Assembly (NCBI GenBank): GCA_963971575.1 | Contig: OZ020618.1 | Location: forward strand, 35,070,731-35,134,730 | Length of the DNA stretch: 64,000 nucleotides | Direction of reading: 5' to 3' | Origin: Liopterus haemorrhoidalis | Taxonomy: Eukaryota > Arthropoda > Insecta > Coleoptera > Dytiscidae | Shown here: in pieces, positions 55,373 through 64,000 of the stretch | Layout: every line of letters begins with the position of its first letter | Position numbering within the stretch: the first letter of the stretch is position 1 | Notes under the pieces: model-generated | The model's input: the letters and a program-made list of their open reading frames with translations, nothing else | The model's database searches: none | Told to the model about the DNA's origin: nothing | Made by a program: the position numbers and the translations under genes

Positions 55373-55540
55373 TCGGGGTACGGTGGTCTTTTGACCGAAA
55401 AGGCTTAGCGCCCTTTCCCCCCGGATCGCTACCACACTGTTACCACGGCAGGAACCAATTGGGAGTAACGTCGACCCTATCATCTGGTCGATGAATCCTG
55501 CCACCGTTTCATGGGGCCAACCTTCCCATGAAACGTATAA

Positions 55541-57817
55541 ATGGTTCAAGAAGATATAAGAAACCATAGAGCTTCCCACAACGGGTCCTTCTCGGATGGG
55601 GACCCACAAACAGTTGGGCGAAGCTACAATCCCGCTAGCCGGGCCCGCCACAGGTGGACACCCGAGGAGCAGGAAGACCTGCTTCAGGTTTACGAGGCAG
55701 CGTCACCCCATCGCAGGGGCTACATGGTCAGAGTCCACTCACAATGGTGTGAAAATCATCCTGAGCTGGATTTCATGACGAAACAAAATCTGCGCGACCA
55801 AGTAGCACGCCTGCGACGCAGGATGAGGCGATCAAGACGAAGAGAGTCGAGAAGGTTGTCCCAAATACCGGTACAGCCATCGAGACCTGCAAGCCCACCA
55901 ACGGGAGGTGGGCAGGTAGCCACTGGGTCTTCCCCAGTTTATGCAGGAATAACATCCTCTTCACCGAAAAAAAATCTCCGCGAGGATTTTCTAGCCCTTC
56001 TCTCGCCTCATTCTGAACGTACCCGACTCGGACACAATAAGTTCAAAGTTCGTGCTGATGACCTCACGCGACTTCATGAACTTATTGACAAGCAAATTTC
56101 CCCTCAGAGTAGTCTCTGGGATATCGACTGTGCTGTATACGCTGCAGCAGCTGTGCTGACGCCAAAGCGGGCTAAGGCTTTTAACGGCAAACTGCGTATA
56201 CAGCAATTAGAGAAGAAAATGACGCGTTCACGTCAGGAAGCTTCTCATATTCAGTGTGGTATTGATGCTTTACGAAGTATTAAGCCGCTAAGTGCGAATA
56301 CTAAGCGCATATTACATCAATTGCGCATAAAGCATCACACACTGAATTTGTCCACTCTCTCTCTGCTAAAGCAGAAAGCGGTGGACAAATTGAGAGCACT
56401 AGCCCTGGCAAGAAAGAAACTGGTACACCGGGTTAGGACCATGGAGGAAAATACTATGTTCCTCACGAGCCCGTCACGCCTTTTCATGGCCAAACCTGAG
56501 GTTTCTGAACCGTCATTATCAGTCGACAGGACAGAGACTTTCTGGAGGGAACTTTATGGACACGAAGCGATCGTGCAGGACACTCCAGTTTTGGAGAGAT
56601 TTGAGGAATTCTGTTCACAACACCTGACAGATCCTCAGGCATGCCCCCCTGTTACCATGGAAGAAGTTACACGTGCTATTTCGAAAGCGCGCAATTTCAC
56701 TGCACCAGGAGTTGATGGTATTATTGCTTTCTGGTGGAAGTCAGTCACAAGCGTGCACGGCCATCTTGCACGAAATTTTACTTCTTTTATCCGTGGAAAA
56801 ATACCAATACCATCTTGGTTACCAGAGGGGCGTACAGTATTAATTCCCAAAAAAGGTGATTTAACCAACCCGAAGAACTACAGACCTATTACTTGTCTCA
56901 ATACGCTGTATAAGATCTTCACCAGCGTATTAAACGAGCGGGTACTGAGGTCCATTGCCTCTGTTTGGTCAGACATCTACGAACAGAGGGGATCGAAGAG
57001 AGGCCAAGCAGGTTGCAAAGAAAACCTTATTATCGACCGGTCAGTCTGTCATGACGCGTCGTATTTCAAACGCAACCTGTCAATGGCTTGGGTGGACTAC
57101 GCAAAAGCTTATGACACTACGTGACACGCTCTTATTTTAACATTATTGCGCATGTTACGAGTCCACCCGGAGATAGAGAGATGCATTGGGCAACTTATGT
57201 CCCTCTGGAAGACACAATTTGTTGTCCCAAGCGGATCAACTGCAGTGTCGACAGAGTGGATATATTTCAAGCGTGGGGTTTTCCAGGGAGATTCCCTAAG
57301 CCCGCTACTATTTTGCATCTCACTTCTTCCTCTATCGATCGAGCTTAGGCGCGGCAGTGGCTACATGGCGGGTCCCCCGTCGAAGCGTAAGCACAAAATT
57401 ACCCATCTCTTTTACATGGATGATTTGAAGCTCTACGCCTCGAACGAGAGGAATCTGCAGACCGCCTTAAATACTGTTGTTGAGTACACTGCCGCGATAG
57501 GTATGCAATTCGGGTTGGAAAAATGCGCTGTTTTTCATATCTACAGAGGAAAAGGTTTAGACAACGGTGAAGACGTTCAATTGGTTGATGGGAGCATTAT
57601 AAAACATCTTAATGCCGAAGGGTCTAACACATTTTTAGGCATCAGTGAGAGAGGTGTCCAAGATGTCACTCTTATTAAGCAGGCCCTTCGCAGCAAGTAT
57701 ATGGCACGACTTAGGCAGATATGGAGATCATGTCTGTCTGGCAAGAACAAGATCGCTGCCACAAACATGCTTGCTGTCCCATTAATATCATACACTTTTG
57801 GTGTAATGAAATGTTGA
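55541..57817 (+). pseudogene. R4-like ORF, N-terminal and RT part, one nonsense codon
   Basis: ATG 55541 opens the frame. A Myb/SANT-like segment (RHRWTPEEQEDLLQVYEAA, residues about 37-55) is followed by a very basic stretch (LRRRMRRSRRRESRR). The RT then follows in order: FTAPGVDGIIAFWWK, TVLIPKKGDLTNPKNYRPIT, GQAGCKENLIIDR, MAWVDYAKAYD. Past an in-frame TGA at 57122-57124 come FKRGVFQGDSLSPLLFCISL and the catalytic YMDD (57413-57424), with the same frame open on both sides of the TGA. The frame is lost near 57815 by a one- or two-base change and resumes in the next frame. WVDYAKAYD and FYMDD are typical of R2/R4-group RTs. The good preservation suggests recent insertion. Confidence 0.85.
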
Positions 57818-57818
57818 T

Positions 57819-58737
57819 GATCTTAAGGATCTCGACAGAAGAACCAGAAAGATCATGAACATCAACCGAAGTCTTCACCCGAAATCTTCTGTGCAGCGCA
57901 TTTACCTCCCTCGTCAAAATGGGGGTCGGGGATTACTAAATCTGGAGTGCTTGCACGATCGACTCGTCCTGGTTACAGCTAACAGTATCCTCAGAAGTCA
58001 GGACCCACTATTAAAATTCGTGAGTGAGCACGAATTTAGTGGCAAAGGGGCGTTTCTTTACCAGGCAGCGCGAAGAGCAGCAACGAGATTTAACCTGGCA
58101 GACTTGAGTCCCGTCAGGGAAAACGCTGGAGTACAACTCTCTCGGGAGGAGTACAACAGAGTTACCGGTTCGGTGAAACGAGGCGAGACAGACATGTTGA
58201 CAAAAGAACACATGAGTAAAAGTATGCACTCTATGTTCTTCAAACATATTAAAAGTCTAGAGTTGTCCACCGAACTCACGTTCTCGTTTCTTAAGTCTGC
58301 TGGTTTGAGATCGGAAACAGAAGGTTTTGTGTTTGCGTGTCAGGATGGTGTTATAAATACTTTGGCATACAGGGCCCGCATATTCCAAATAGCGGAGTCC
58401 ACACTCTGTAGGTTGTGCCACCACCATTCTGAAACGATAATGCACATTCTGTCTGCTTGTCCATCTCTTGCAGCGTCGAGCTACGTGTCTCGACATAATG
58501 CTGCTCTCCGCGTGCTCTACTATCATCTTAGACATGCCTATGGTATTGACCAAATACCGGTTATACCGTACGTCCCTTCTGACATAGAATCGGTGGTGGA
58601 AAATTACAAGTGCCGAATTTATTGGAATTACTCCTTCCCCACCTCGAGGTTACTGACAGCCACTAAGCCGGACATAACCCTCCTGGATATCGAGACCAAA
58701 CAGATGTTTGTGATCGAATTCTCAAGTCCAGCTGAGA
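57819..58737 (+). pseudogene. R4-like ORF, zinc knuckle and restriction-like endonuclease (to gap)
   Basis: Continues the ORF in a shifted frame: DDLKDLDRRTRKIMN, then IYLPRQNGGRGLLNLE. The CCHC knuckle CRLCHHHSETIMHILSAC (58408-58461) follows. Then comes the start of the PD-(D/E)XK endonuclease: KPDITLLDIETKQMFVIEFS at about 58667-58726, showing the Asp and Glu of the active site. The sequence is cut by a run of 200 N at 58738-58937, so the Lys and the rest of the nuclease are unseen. Confidence 0.85.
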
Positions 58738-58937
58738 NNNNNNNNNNNNNNNNNNNNNNNNNNNNNNNNNNNNNNNNNNNNNNNNNNNNNNNNNNNNNNN
58801 NNNNNNNNNNNNNNNNNNNNNNNNNNNNNNNNNNNNNNNNNNNNNNNNNNNNNNNNNNNNNNNNNNNNNNNNNNNNNNNNNNNNNNNNNNNNNNNNNNNN
58901 NNNNNNNNNNNNNNNNNNNNNNNNNNNNNNNNNNNNN
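58738..58937. other. Assembly gap, 200 N
   Basis: Exactly 200 N, probably a placeholder of unknown true length. Any frame read through it is meaningless. Confidence 0.98.
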
Positions 58938-58967
58938 AGATCTTCTGCCAACTCTTTGATCTGCAGG

Positions 58968-59395
58968 ATGCAGAAAGCCAGTGCTGCTCGGGTCGCTCCG
59001 CATTGTGCGGGCACTGGATCTGGCGGCACTGGATCTGGCGTAGTTTCCGCGGCTGCATATCGCCAGGGTTTGGGATGCAGTCGTGTGTATTTAGCTCCAC
59101 TAGTCTCTAGTATGACGCGGCTCAAAAGGTTGCTGAAGTTTGAGATTAGTGGACGCTTGTCAAGACCTGACAAACCCCATAATAATGCAGAAAGCAGTGC
59201 TGCTCGGGTCGCTCCGCATTGTGCGGGCACTGGATCTGGCGTAATTTCCGCGGCTGCATATCGCCAGGGTTTGGGATGCAGTCGTGTGTATTTATCTCCA
59301 CTAGTCTCTAGTATGACGCGGCTCAAAAGGTTGCTGAAGTTTGAGATTAGTGGACGCTTGTCAAGACCTGACAAACCCCAAAATAATAATAATAA
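58968..59395 (+). repeat. Tandemly duplicated R4-like 3' end
   Basis: Two copies, 58968-59186 and 59187-59384, each start ATGCAGAAAGC and end GACAAACCCCA followed by ATAATAATG or longer TAA. In one frame the start reads RMQKA, and in copy 2 AVLLGSLRIVRALDLA then a stop, which is probably the end of the ORF; the rest is 3' UTR. Copy 1 has an extra C and a 15-bp internal duplication (GGCACTGGATCTGGC). The long open frame through this region is a shadow. Confidence 0.75.
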
Positions 59396-59696
59396 TACCT
59401 TTATTATCAGAAAAGAGAAATGTACATTATATTTACAAAAAATGAAATATTTAAAAAATAATAATAATAAAGAAAGACTTCATATTGTTCTAGATCCGAG
59501 AGTATCGAAACTATTGCAAAAGAAGTTATACCACGAAGACTGAACGTACGTATATAATGACTGAATGACGTATATGATAAATGTATATATACTCTATATA
59601 CTTCTATATGATTTTCTTATATTATATATAAGTTATTTGCTTCTTTTATGTACATAAATTCCCTAATTTTCTTCTTGGCCCGGAAAGCCTCTTACA
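59396..59696. repeat. AT-rich stretch and inner part of an outer hAT
   Basis: Up to about 59630 nothing is recognised apart from a TAA run at about 59455-59470. From about 59640, CTTCTTGGCCCGGAAAGC is hAT subterminal sequence that continues after the nested hAT at 60750: AGGCCATTC, then AAAGTTTGCCGACCCCTG, ending 60796. Confidence 0.55.
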
Positions 59697-60741
59697 TAGG
59701 GTTACCAAATGTCTCTCGTGACAGAGTAGGATATTTCTACTAAAAATAGTAGTTTAGTAGGACAGTTTTTTTTTTTTAATTTTTATTATATTACGAAATA
59801 TATAGGTGCCTATCATAATTAAGGTCAAATCCCATAACAAGGCATTTTTTTTATAATAAGGCCTTTTTTTCATAAATAGGCCTTTTTTAAAATTTGTTTA
59901 ATAATATTATAAAAACATTTTAATATAGATTATATATTATTAAATAAATTTTCAAAAAGGCCTTCTGGGATCTAACCTTAATTAATTATGGTTTAATTTT
60001 TGAAATAAAATTATAAAATAAATTATAGGTCATTTTTATAAATTTCTTAATAACATACAATTAACAAGAATCAATCAATAAATAATAAGTAATACTACTA
60101 ATATGAAAATTTAATTATATATTTATTGGTTCACATCTTTCTTTATACATCATATTTTAGAAATAAAAATATAAAATAAACCATAGGACATTTTTTAAAT
60201 TTTCTTTATATATAATTAACAAGAAATAACCAATAAATAATTAACAATCAAATTTAAATATATATGGTAATAAAAAATATAATTAGATATGTTTATTGGT
60301 TGACGTTCACATTTTCTTTTTTTTTTTAATAAAATCATATTTTTTAGATGTACCTGCTATTTTTAATAAAGCTTTATCCTTAACGATATCATAGAAAAAT
60401 TCTAAACATGTTTTATTTTTATAATTAAATTTCACGAACGTTAAATTTTTAACTATATCAATTGACAATCGATTTCGCTCGTCTGACCATTGTGCTTCCA
60501 TTAAACTAAAAATTCTTTCCACAACAGTATTATGCGCTGGAATAACAAACATAAACTGGCATATTTTTAAAAATTTGGAAAATTGTTCCTCGTGTTTTGG
60601 CATTTAAATTTAGGGCGTCTTCAAAATTAAAAATACTATAAAGTAGGACATTTCCGATGTTTTTTAACAGTAGGTAGGACGTAGGATAAATAGGTAAATT
60701 GTAGGACATGTCCTACTAAAGTAGGACGGTTGGTAACCCTA
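59697..60741. mobile_element. hAT element with exact 8-bp TSD
   Basis: Ends TAGGGTTACCAAATGTC and inverted TAGGGTTACCAACCGTCC, flanked by identical CTCTTACA (59689-59696, 60742-60749). Multiple GTAGGACA/GTAGGACG words lie near both ends. A transposase C-terminus is on the minus strand. It is inserted in the terminal region of another hAT whose end CAGGGGTCGGCAAAC (inverted) is at 60782-60796. Confidence 0.9.
60307..60603 (-). pseudogene. hAT transposase, C-terminal fragment
   Basis: A 98-codon minus-strand frame reads FVIPAHNTVVERIFSLMEAQ, then WSDERNRLSIDIVKNLTFVK, then a short tail. This fits the hAT dimerisation domain in the form P-HNA-VERVFS-M---W-DERNRL----VK--L-VK. The ATG at 60603 is simply the first in-frame Met; the catalytic part is missing. 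Enclosing TIRs and duplication confirm the family. Confidence 0.85.
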
Positions 60742-60749
60742 CTCTTACA

Positions 60750-60796
60750 GTTTTCTATCAGGCCATTCACAAAAAAAGTTTGCCGACCCCTGATCA
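60750..60796 (-). mobile_element. Outer hAT terminus
   Basis: The minus strand reads CAGGGGTCGGCAAACTTTTT and then GAATGGCCTGATAG, a classic hAT end. It is the continuation of 59640-59696 across the nested element. The opposite terminus of this outer copy is not in view. Confidence 0.7.
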
Positions 60797-60873
60797 ATTC
60801 CCTGACCAAAACAAGAGTTCTTTTTATAACACTAATATTAGGATCTATCAAACTCTACAGTTCTGCACCAAAA

Positions 60874-60999
60874 ATGTCTATGTTCCCTAGAGACCCCGAC
60901 CACAAATTTAAGAAATTCTATTCTAAAAAGCTGATTATTAAAACAAATTTGCCGGATTTTTCAAAAAAAAAATTAACAATTCATGGTTTGACTAAATGA
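60874..60999 (+). CDS. Small Lys-rich open frame, unknown
   Basis: Starting at ATG 60874, 41 codons read MSMFPRDPDHKFKKFYSKKL then a stretch ending KKLTIHGLTK. Composition is protein-like and unlike the simple-repeat frames around it. The frame is open upstream into a hAT end, so a start there is unlikely. It could be the end of a real exon, a processed fragment, or chance. Confidence 0.25.
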   Translation: MSMFPRDPDHKFKKFYSKKLIIKTNLPDFSKKKLTIHGLTK

Positions 61000-62129
61000 A
61001 TTTAAATAATTTCATTGTACTTCATGGTACTTACTTTGAAAGGCCCTCCACATAGTGGATTCCATGACTTGCGAGCGGTATCAAGTCTGAAAACCTAAAG
61101 GATCCGCCGGTCGGTTGCTTAGATTCTTTATGAGAGGAATAAGGGTGTTTGAATTAAAGTCTGCATTTTACTTAATCTACGTTTAATGTTTAGTTAGAAT
61201 CGAAGGTTATTAATAACATTAGAATTTACAATTTAATGCTGGCTGTAAAATCCCATGAGAGACACTCAAGCACAAAAACCTCACAATCACCGTTATCACC
61301 TTACAAGCCGCTAAACACCTCACAACCCTCACAGTGTTTAACCCGTTAACGAGGTTCGTTTATTTCATTAAACTGTCCTCAACACTCCAGATTAATTCTG
61401 GTTTACCTACTACACGCTACCGGATTTCTCTACCAAAAATTCTTGAGAGGTTCGTCCGTACATAGTGACGGTTTACTCATGACTCCTTTTGTCTCACACA
61501 AGATTTTTTCAGCCCTTTTCTTAAACTAATAATCTGATCTCTGAACCCCATTTTTTGTCGTAAAAATAATCAGCTCTCCAATTAACCACAAAACCCTTTT
61601 AACTTATCTTGAAGACTCATATTCCATCTCCAATAATATATAAACCCAAATAATTAATTTTGACTCTAATTACTACGAAGTCCATATCATTGAAAATATA
61701 TGGTCGCCTATCAACATCTGTATAAACATTTGCCCATGTTATTTGATATAAACAATTACATTCTTTTAAACAAATCATATATTATACGACGGTAATTCTA
61801 CCCGTATCTTTCAACACTTAACTAGAAAAATATATGATAGCTCAACTAATCTTTGAGAATGTTTATCTTAAAATAGATTAGTTTTTACATTTGAATAATT
61901 TGAATATTTTTTAACTAATTGAATAATTTTATTTTAAATAATAATGAAATTTTATTTCTGAAATTAAATAACAAACTGTGTGTACATATTATAAATCATA
62001 AATTTCGATAATTTTGAAAAAAGAACTCACATGCTTCCATCTAGAGACTTACAAGTGTATTCTTTAGTCAGTCAGATAATTATTGTAAGCACTGTACTGC
62101 AAGAAATTCAAACATTTTCGAAATAATTA
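61000..62129. other. No gene recognised
   Basis: Moderately AT-rich; a CA/CT-rich block at about 61260-61350 (repeated CCTCACAA words) has no recognisable function. Confidence 0.4.
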
Positions 62130-62900
62130 TCAGATCAAAAATTCCTGTTGTGTTATTCCCGTTCACATTACTGTGCAATACTCAGAATTTTTATAGATTA
62201 TTAGATTAACTTTTTTTTTATATTTTAATGGCAAGACCTGACAATGAACTGATCAAGATGGAGGACTTATGTGATTGAGGCCAAAAGTCAACCTGCATGA
62301 TACTGCCCAAAGATGAAGAAGAAGAAGAAGAAGAAGAAGAAGAAGAAGATTAACTCTCGTGGGATTTAGGGTATGGGAGAGTTTTAGCACAATTTGGAAA
62401 AAAATTACTAAAATAAATAAATTTAAAAAACTACTTTTCGTTCTTTACTCTACCTCTTAAGATCTTTTTTTTTTTTGATAGCAAACAATAAATTTTTTTT
62501 TAAATAATTAATTTTTTCAATGGCCCACTATATTCAATATTTTTCGGAAAACTAATCTGATCGAAAATTTCTGTTGAATTGTTCCGGTTCCCATCAATGT
62601 ATAATATTAAGATTTCTTTTTAGATTTTTAAGTTAACCTATTTGGGAAATAGAGTAGGGAACAAATTTTTTTTGAACAAAAGATGTTTCATTTGATACCT
62701 AACTTAATATTTTTTAAAAATATTAAATTTCCGTTGAATACATAGGTGTTTATGTTTTTCCTGCAATATGTTTTTTTTTTACTCTCAATAGCGTTCCTAT
62801 ATGTGGGTCAGAGTTGTACAAAATAACAAATTTCAATTTCCTAGGTCAGCCGTTTGATCACAATTTCTACCGTACAAACCGACAGACAGATAACTACAAA
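62130..62900. repeat. Family A fragments, one interrupted by RTE
   Basis: 62130-62211 resumes at 62356 after the RTE insertion. A second similar block lies at 62550-62680 (AATTTCTGTTGAATTGTTCC and CCCATCAATGTAT). At 62840-62890, TCAGCCGTTTGATCACAATT then CTACCGTACA matches 53985-54008. So parts of family A are arranged as two adjacent partial copies. Confidence 0.6.
62212..62346 (+). mobile_element. Very short RTE insertion with 9-bp TSD
   Basis: Flanked by AGATTAACT on both sides (62203-62211, 62347-62355). The 135-bp insert contains the RTE 3' end (GATCAAGATGGAGGACTTAT then GAGGCCAAAAGTCAACCTGC) and a GAA tail of about 12 units (62309-62346). The body matches 49030-49090. It is extremely 5'-truncated. 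Confidence 0.8.
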
Positions 62901-63595
62901 AATCTAAAACCAAGTTTATTTCGTACTACTTTAAACCATTAAAATTCGAAAATTGGATTTTTTGACCATTGGCTTTAAAATACAAAAATGCATTTCGTTT
63001 TTAACTGAAATTTTATTTATTTATTTTGGATTTTATGTATTTCTTTCATCATGTTCTGTGATGCAATATCATAGGAAAGCACATTGATTTAGTCATTGAT
63101 TTATGAGAAAACTGTGAGTATTCCAGATGATTGATGATAAATCTAAGAGAAATATGACATTGTAATAGTGAAGGTGCGTGAAAAAAATAATAAATGTCGT
63201 CATATTGCTTACGTTATCTATAAAATTGTTTTTATAGCTTCATAAAACTACTCTTAAGTTATATTATTTTATAACAGAACTAATATTGTAACAGTTTCGA
63301 TTACAGGGAACCCATAAACAATAACTGTTTATTAACTATAAAAAAATTATTTTTGTTTGATTCATTGGCGTACAAAGTTTTTTCAGTTACTGATTTGAAA
63401 TAACTTTATGAAGTATTGATAGTATTTCAGGTATTGATAGTGCAACAAATACTAAAATTTAATTAAAATACCCCTTCTGATTAAGTGTGCAGTTACAATG
63501 GACGCGGAAACGTGCGATTTTTTGAATGCACGAGAACTGATAACAAAACAAACGCACGTTACAGTTAAATTTAAATGAACATGGTTACAGTAAAT
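62901..63595. other. No gene recognised
   Basis: AT-rich with long T and A runs; nothing assignable. Confidence 0.4.
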
Positions 63596-64000
63596 CAGTG
63601 GTTTTCAAGCTGTGGGGCGCGCCCCCCTAGGGGGCTCGAGACTATTGCAAGGGGGTCGCACCTCTAGTCACTTTGAAGACGGAGTATCGATCACGTTTAG
63701 TGATTGAAAAGGAACTAAGAACAGTGATATCTACAAAGATACCACGGTTTGAGAAAATGTGTGCTAAAAATCAAGCCCAACCAGCACATAATTAAAATAT
63801 AATTATGTTTTATTAATATTTGTTTGTCTTCCATTTAAAATTCTTATTACTTATAATAAATATTTGATGTATATCGTACATATATAATTAGCTACCGTGT
63901 GTTAGTGATTTCGTAACATTGTGACGTCATTTTTCCTAAGGTTCTCGTGGTTGGCTAACTGGGAAACAGGGTGTTCCCAGTTTGACAGGTATTTTGCGGA
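63596..64000 (+). mobile_element. hAT element, left end (runs off the window)
   Basis: CAGTGGTTTTCAAGCTGTGG, then GGCGCGCCCCCCTAGGGGG, is a hAT left terminus of the ZBED/Charlie type. Only about 75 bp later a transposase C-terminus begins, so most of the gene is deleted. The right terminus is not found before position 64000. Confidence 0.7.
63670..63795 (+). pseudogene. hAT (ZBED5-like) transposase C-terminus
   Basis: The frame reads TLKTEYRSRLVIEKELRTVI, then IPRFEKMCAKNQAQPAHN and a stop at 63793-63795. This is the terminal segment of ZBED5/SCAND3-like hAT transposases (usual form K-KYR-RL--E-ELR-A-S---PRF--LC---QA--SH). No lesion is seen in the 41 codons left, but everything upstream is deleted. 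Confidence 0.75.

Larger units (their letters stand above)
55374..59395 (+). mobile_element. R4/Dong-like non-LTR retrotransposon in TAA repeats
   Basis: It starts immediately after a TAA run (CGGGGTACGGTGG, 55374) and ends AAACCCCA followed by TAA repeats (59383-59396). The single ORF carries an N-terminal Myb-like domain, a reverse transcriptase, a CCHC knuckle and a restriction-like endonuclease. That is the layout of R2/R4-type elements. Bombyx Dong (R4 clade) is known to insert in TAA repeats, and this context fits. The 5' UTR is about 167 bp. Lesions: one nonsense codon, one frameshift, an assembly gap in the endonuclease, and a tandemly duplicated 3' end. Clade assignment is inferred from layout and target, not from a tree. 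Confidence 0.75.

Noticed and set aside
55235..55651. 138-codon minus-strand frame
   Set aside because: Antisense to the 5' UTR and start of the R4-like ORF; no domain features of its own.
58628..59374. Minus-strand 248-codon open frame with repeated segments
   Set aside because: Antisense shadow of the duplicated R4-like 3' end and the N run.
57855..59543. A 562-codon open frame crossing the N run
   Set aside because: The frame is real LINE sequence up to 58737, but the gap has an arbitrary length. The part after it (PHCAGTGSG..., SRVYLAPLVSSM) is an out-of-frame shadow of the ORF end and 3' UTR.

Overview
The window looks like a gene-poor, AT-rich stretch of an arthropod, most likely insect, nuclear genome. 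The reasons are the dense mix of eukaryotic transposon families (non-LTR retrotransposons with APE-type or restriction-like endonucleases, Penelope-like and Gypsy-like pieces, hAT, Tc1/mariner and PIF/Harbinger elements), an intron-containing THAP exon, and simple-repeat tails. I see no bacterial or organellar content. The only plausible host exon is a THAP-domain exon near 2.3 kb, with good splice signals and a GC-rich NRF1/CCAAT-type promoter candidate about 0.6 kb upstream. Everything else I can name is mobile or repeated DNA, mostly decayed.

Layout. 0-5 kb: THAP exon, a foldback, a dispersed repeat, and two hAT elements with 8-bp target duplications. 5-10 kb: a Harbinger-type MITE and a broken I-type LINE on the minus strand. 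10-15.6 kb: a hAT remnant with a nested mariner MITE, other TA-flanked elements and one GC-richer unexplained island. 15.6-24.2 kb: three minus-strand LINEs (a decayed Jockey-like copy, a derivative that kept endonuclease and C-terminus but lost its RT, and a fairly good CR1/Jockey-like copy with a 726-codon open segment), plus a 697-bp RTE insertion with a 12-bp target duplication. 24.3-29 kb: a Harbinger element with a transposase N-terminus, a mariner-superfamily element with a transposase C-terminus, and a hAT carrying a mariner piece. 29-41 kb: mostly unrecognised AT-rich DNA with a mariner pseudogene, a Gypsy-like remnant, a long-TIR element, a hAT MITE and a LINE/mariner junction. 41-46 kb: a Penelope-like remnant split by a 2.98-kb hAT that itself holds a roughly 300-bp-period degenerate tandem array. 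46-54.3 kb: MITEs, two dispersed repeat families, RTE fragments and a solo LTR. 55-59.4 kb: an almost full-length R4/Dong-like LINE set in TAA repeats, with an assembly gap of 200 N. 59.5-64 kb: a hAT nested in another hAT, a short RTE insertion, and the start of a third hAT.

The genes here do not form a pathway; the useful information is in the nesting. For at least three insertions (a hAT, a solo LTR and an RTE) the window also contains a paralogous uninterrupted copy of the target repeat, so the insertion points can be read directly. Coordinates of decayed elements are approximate unless a target duplication is stated. Family assignments come from reading motifs by eye, with no database search.
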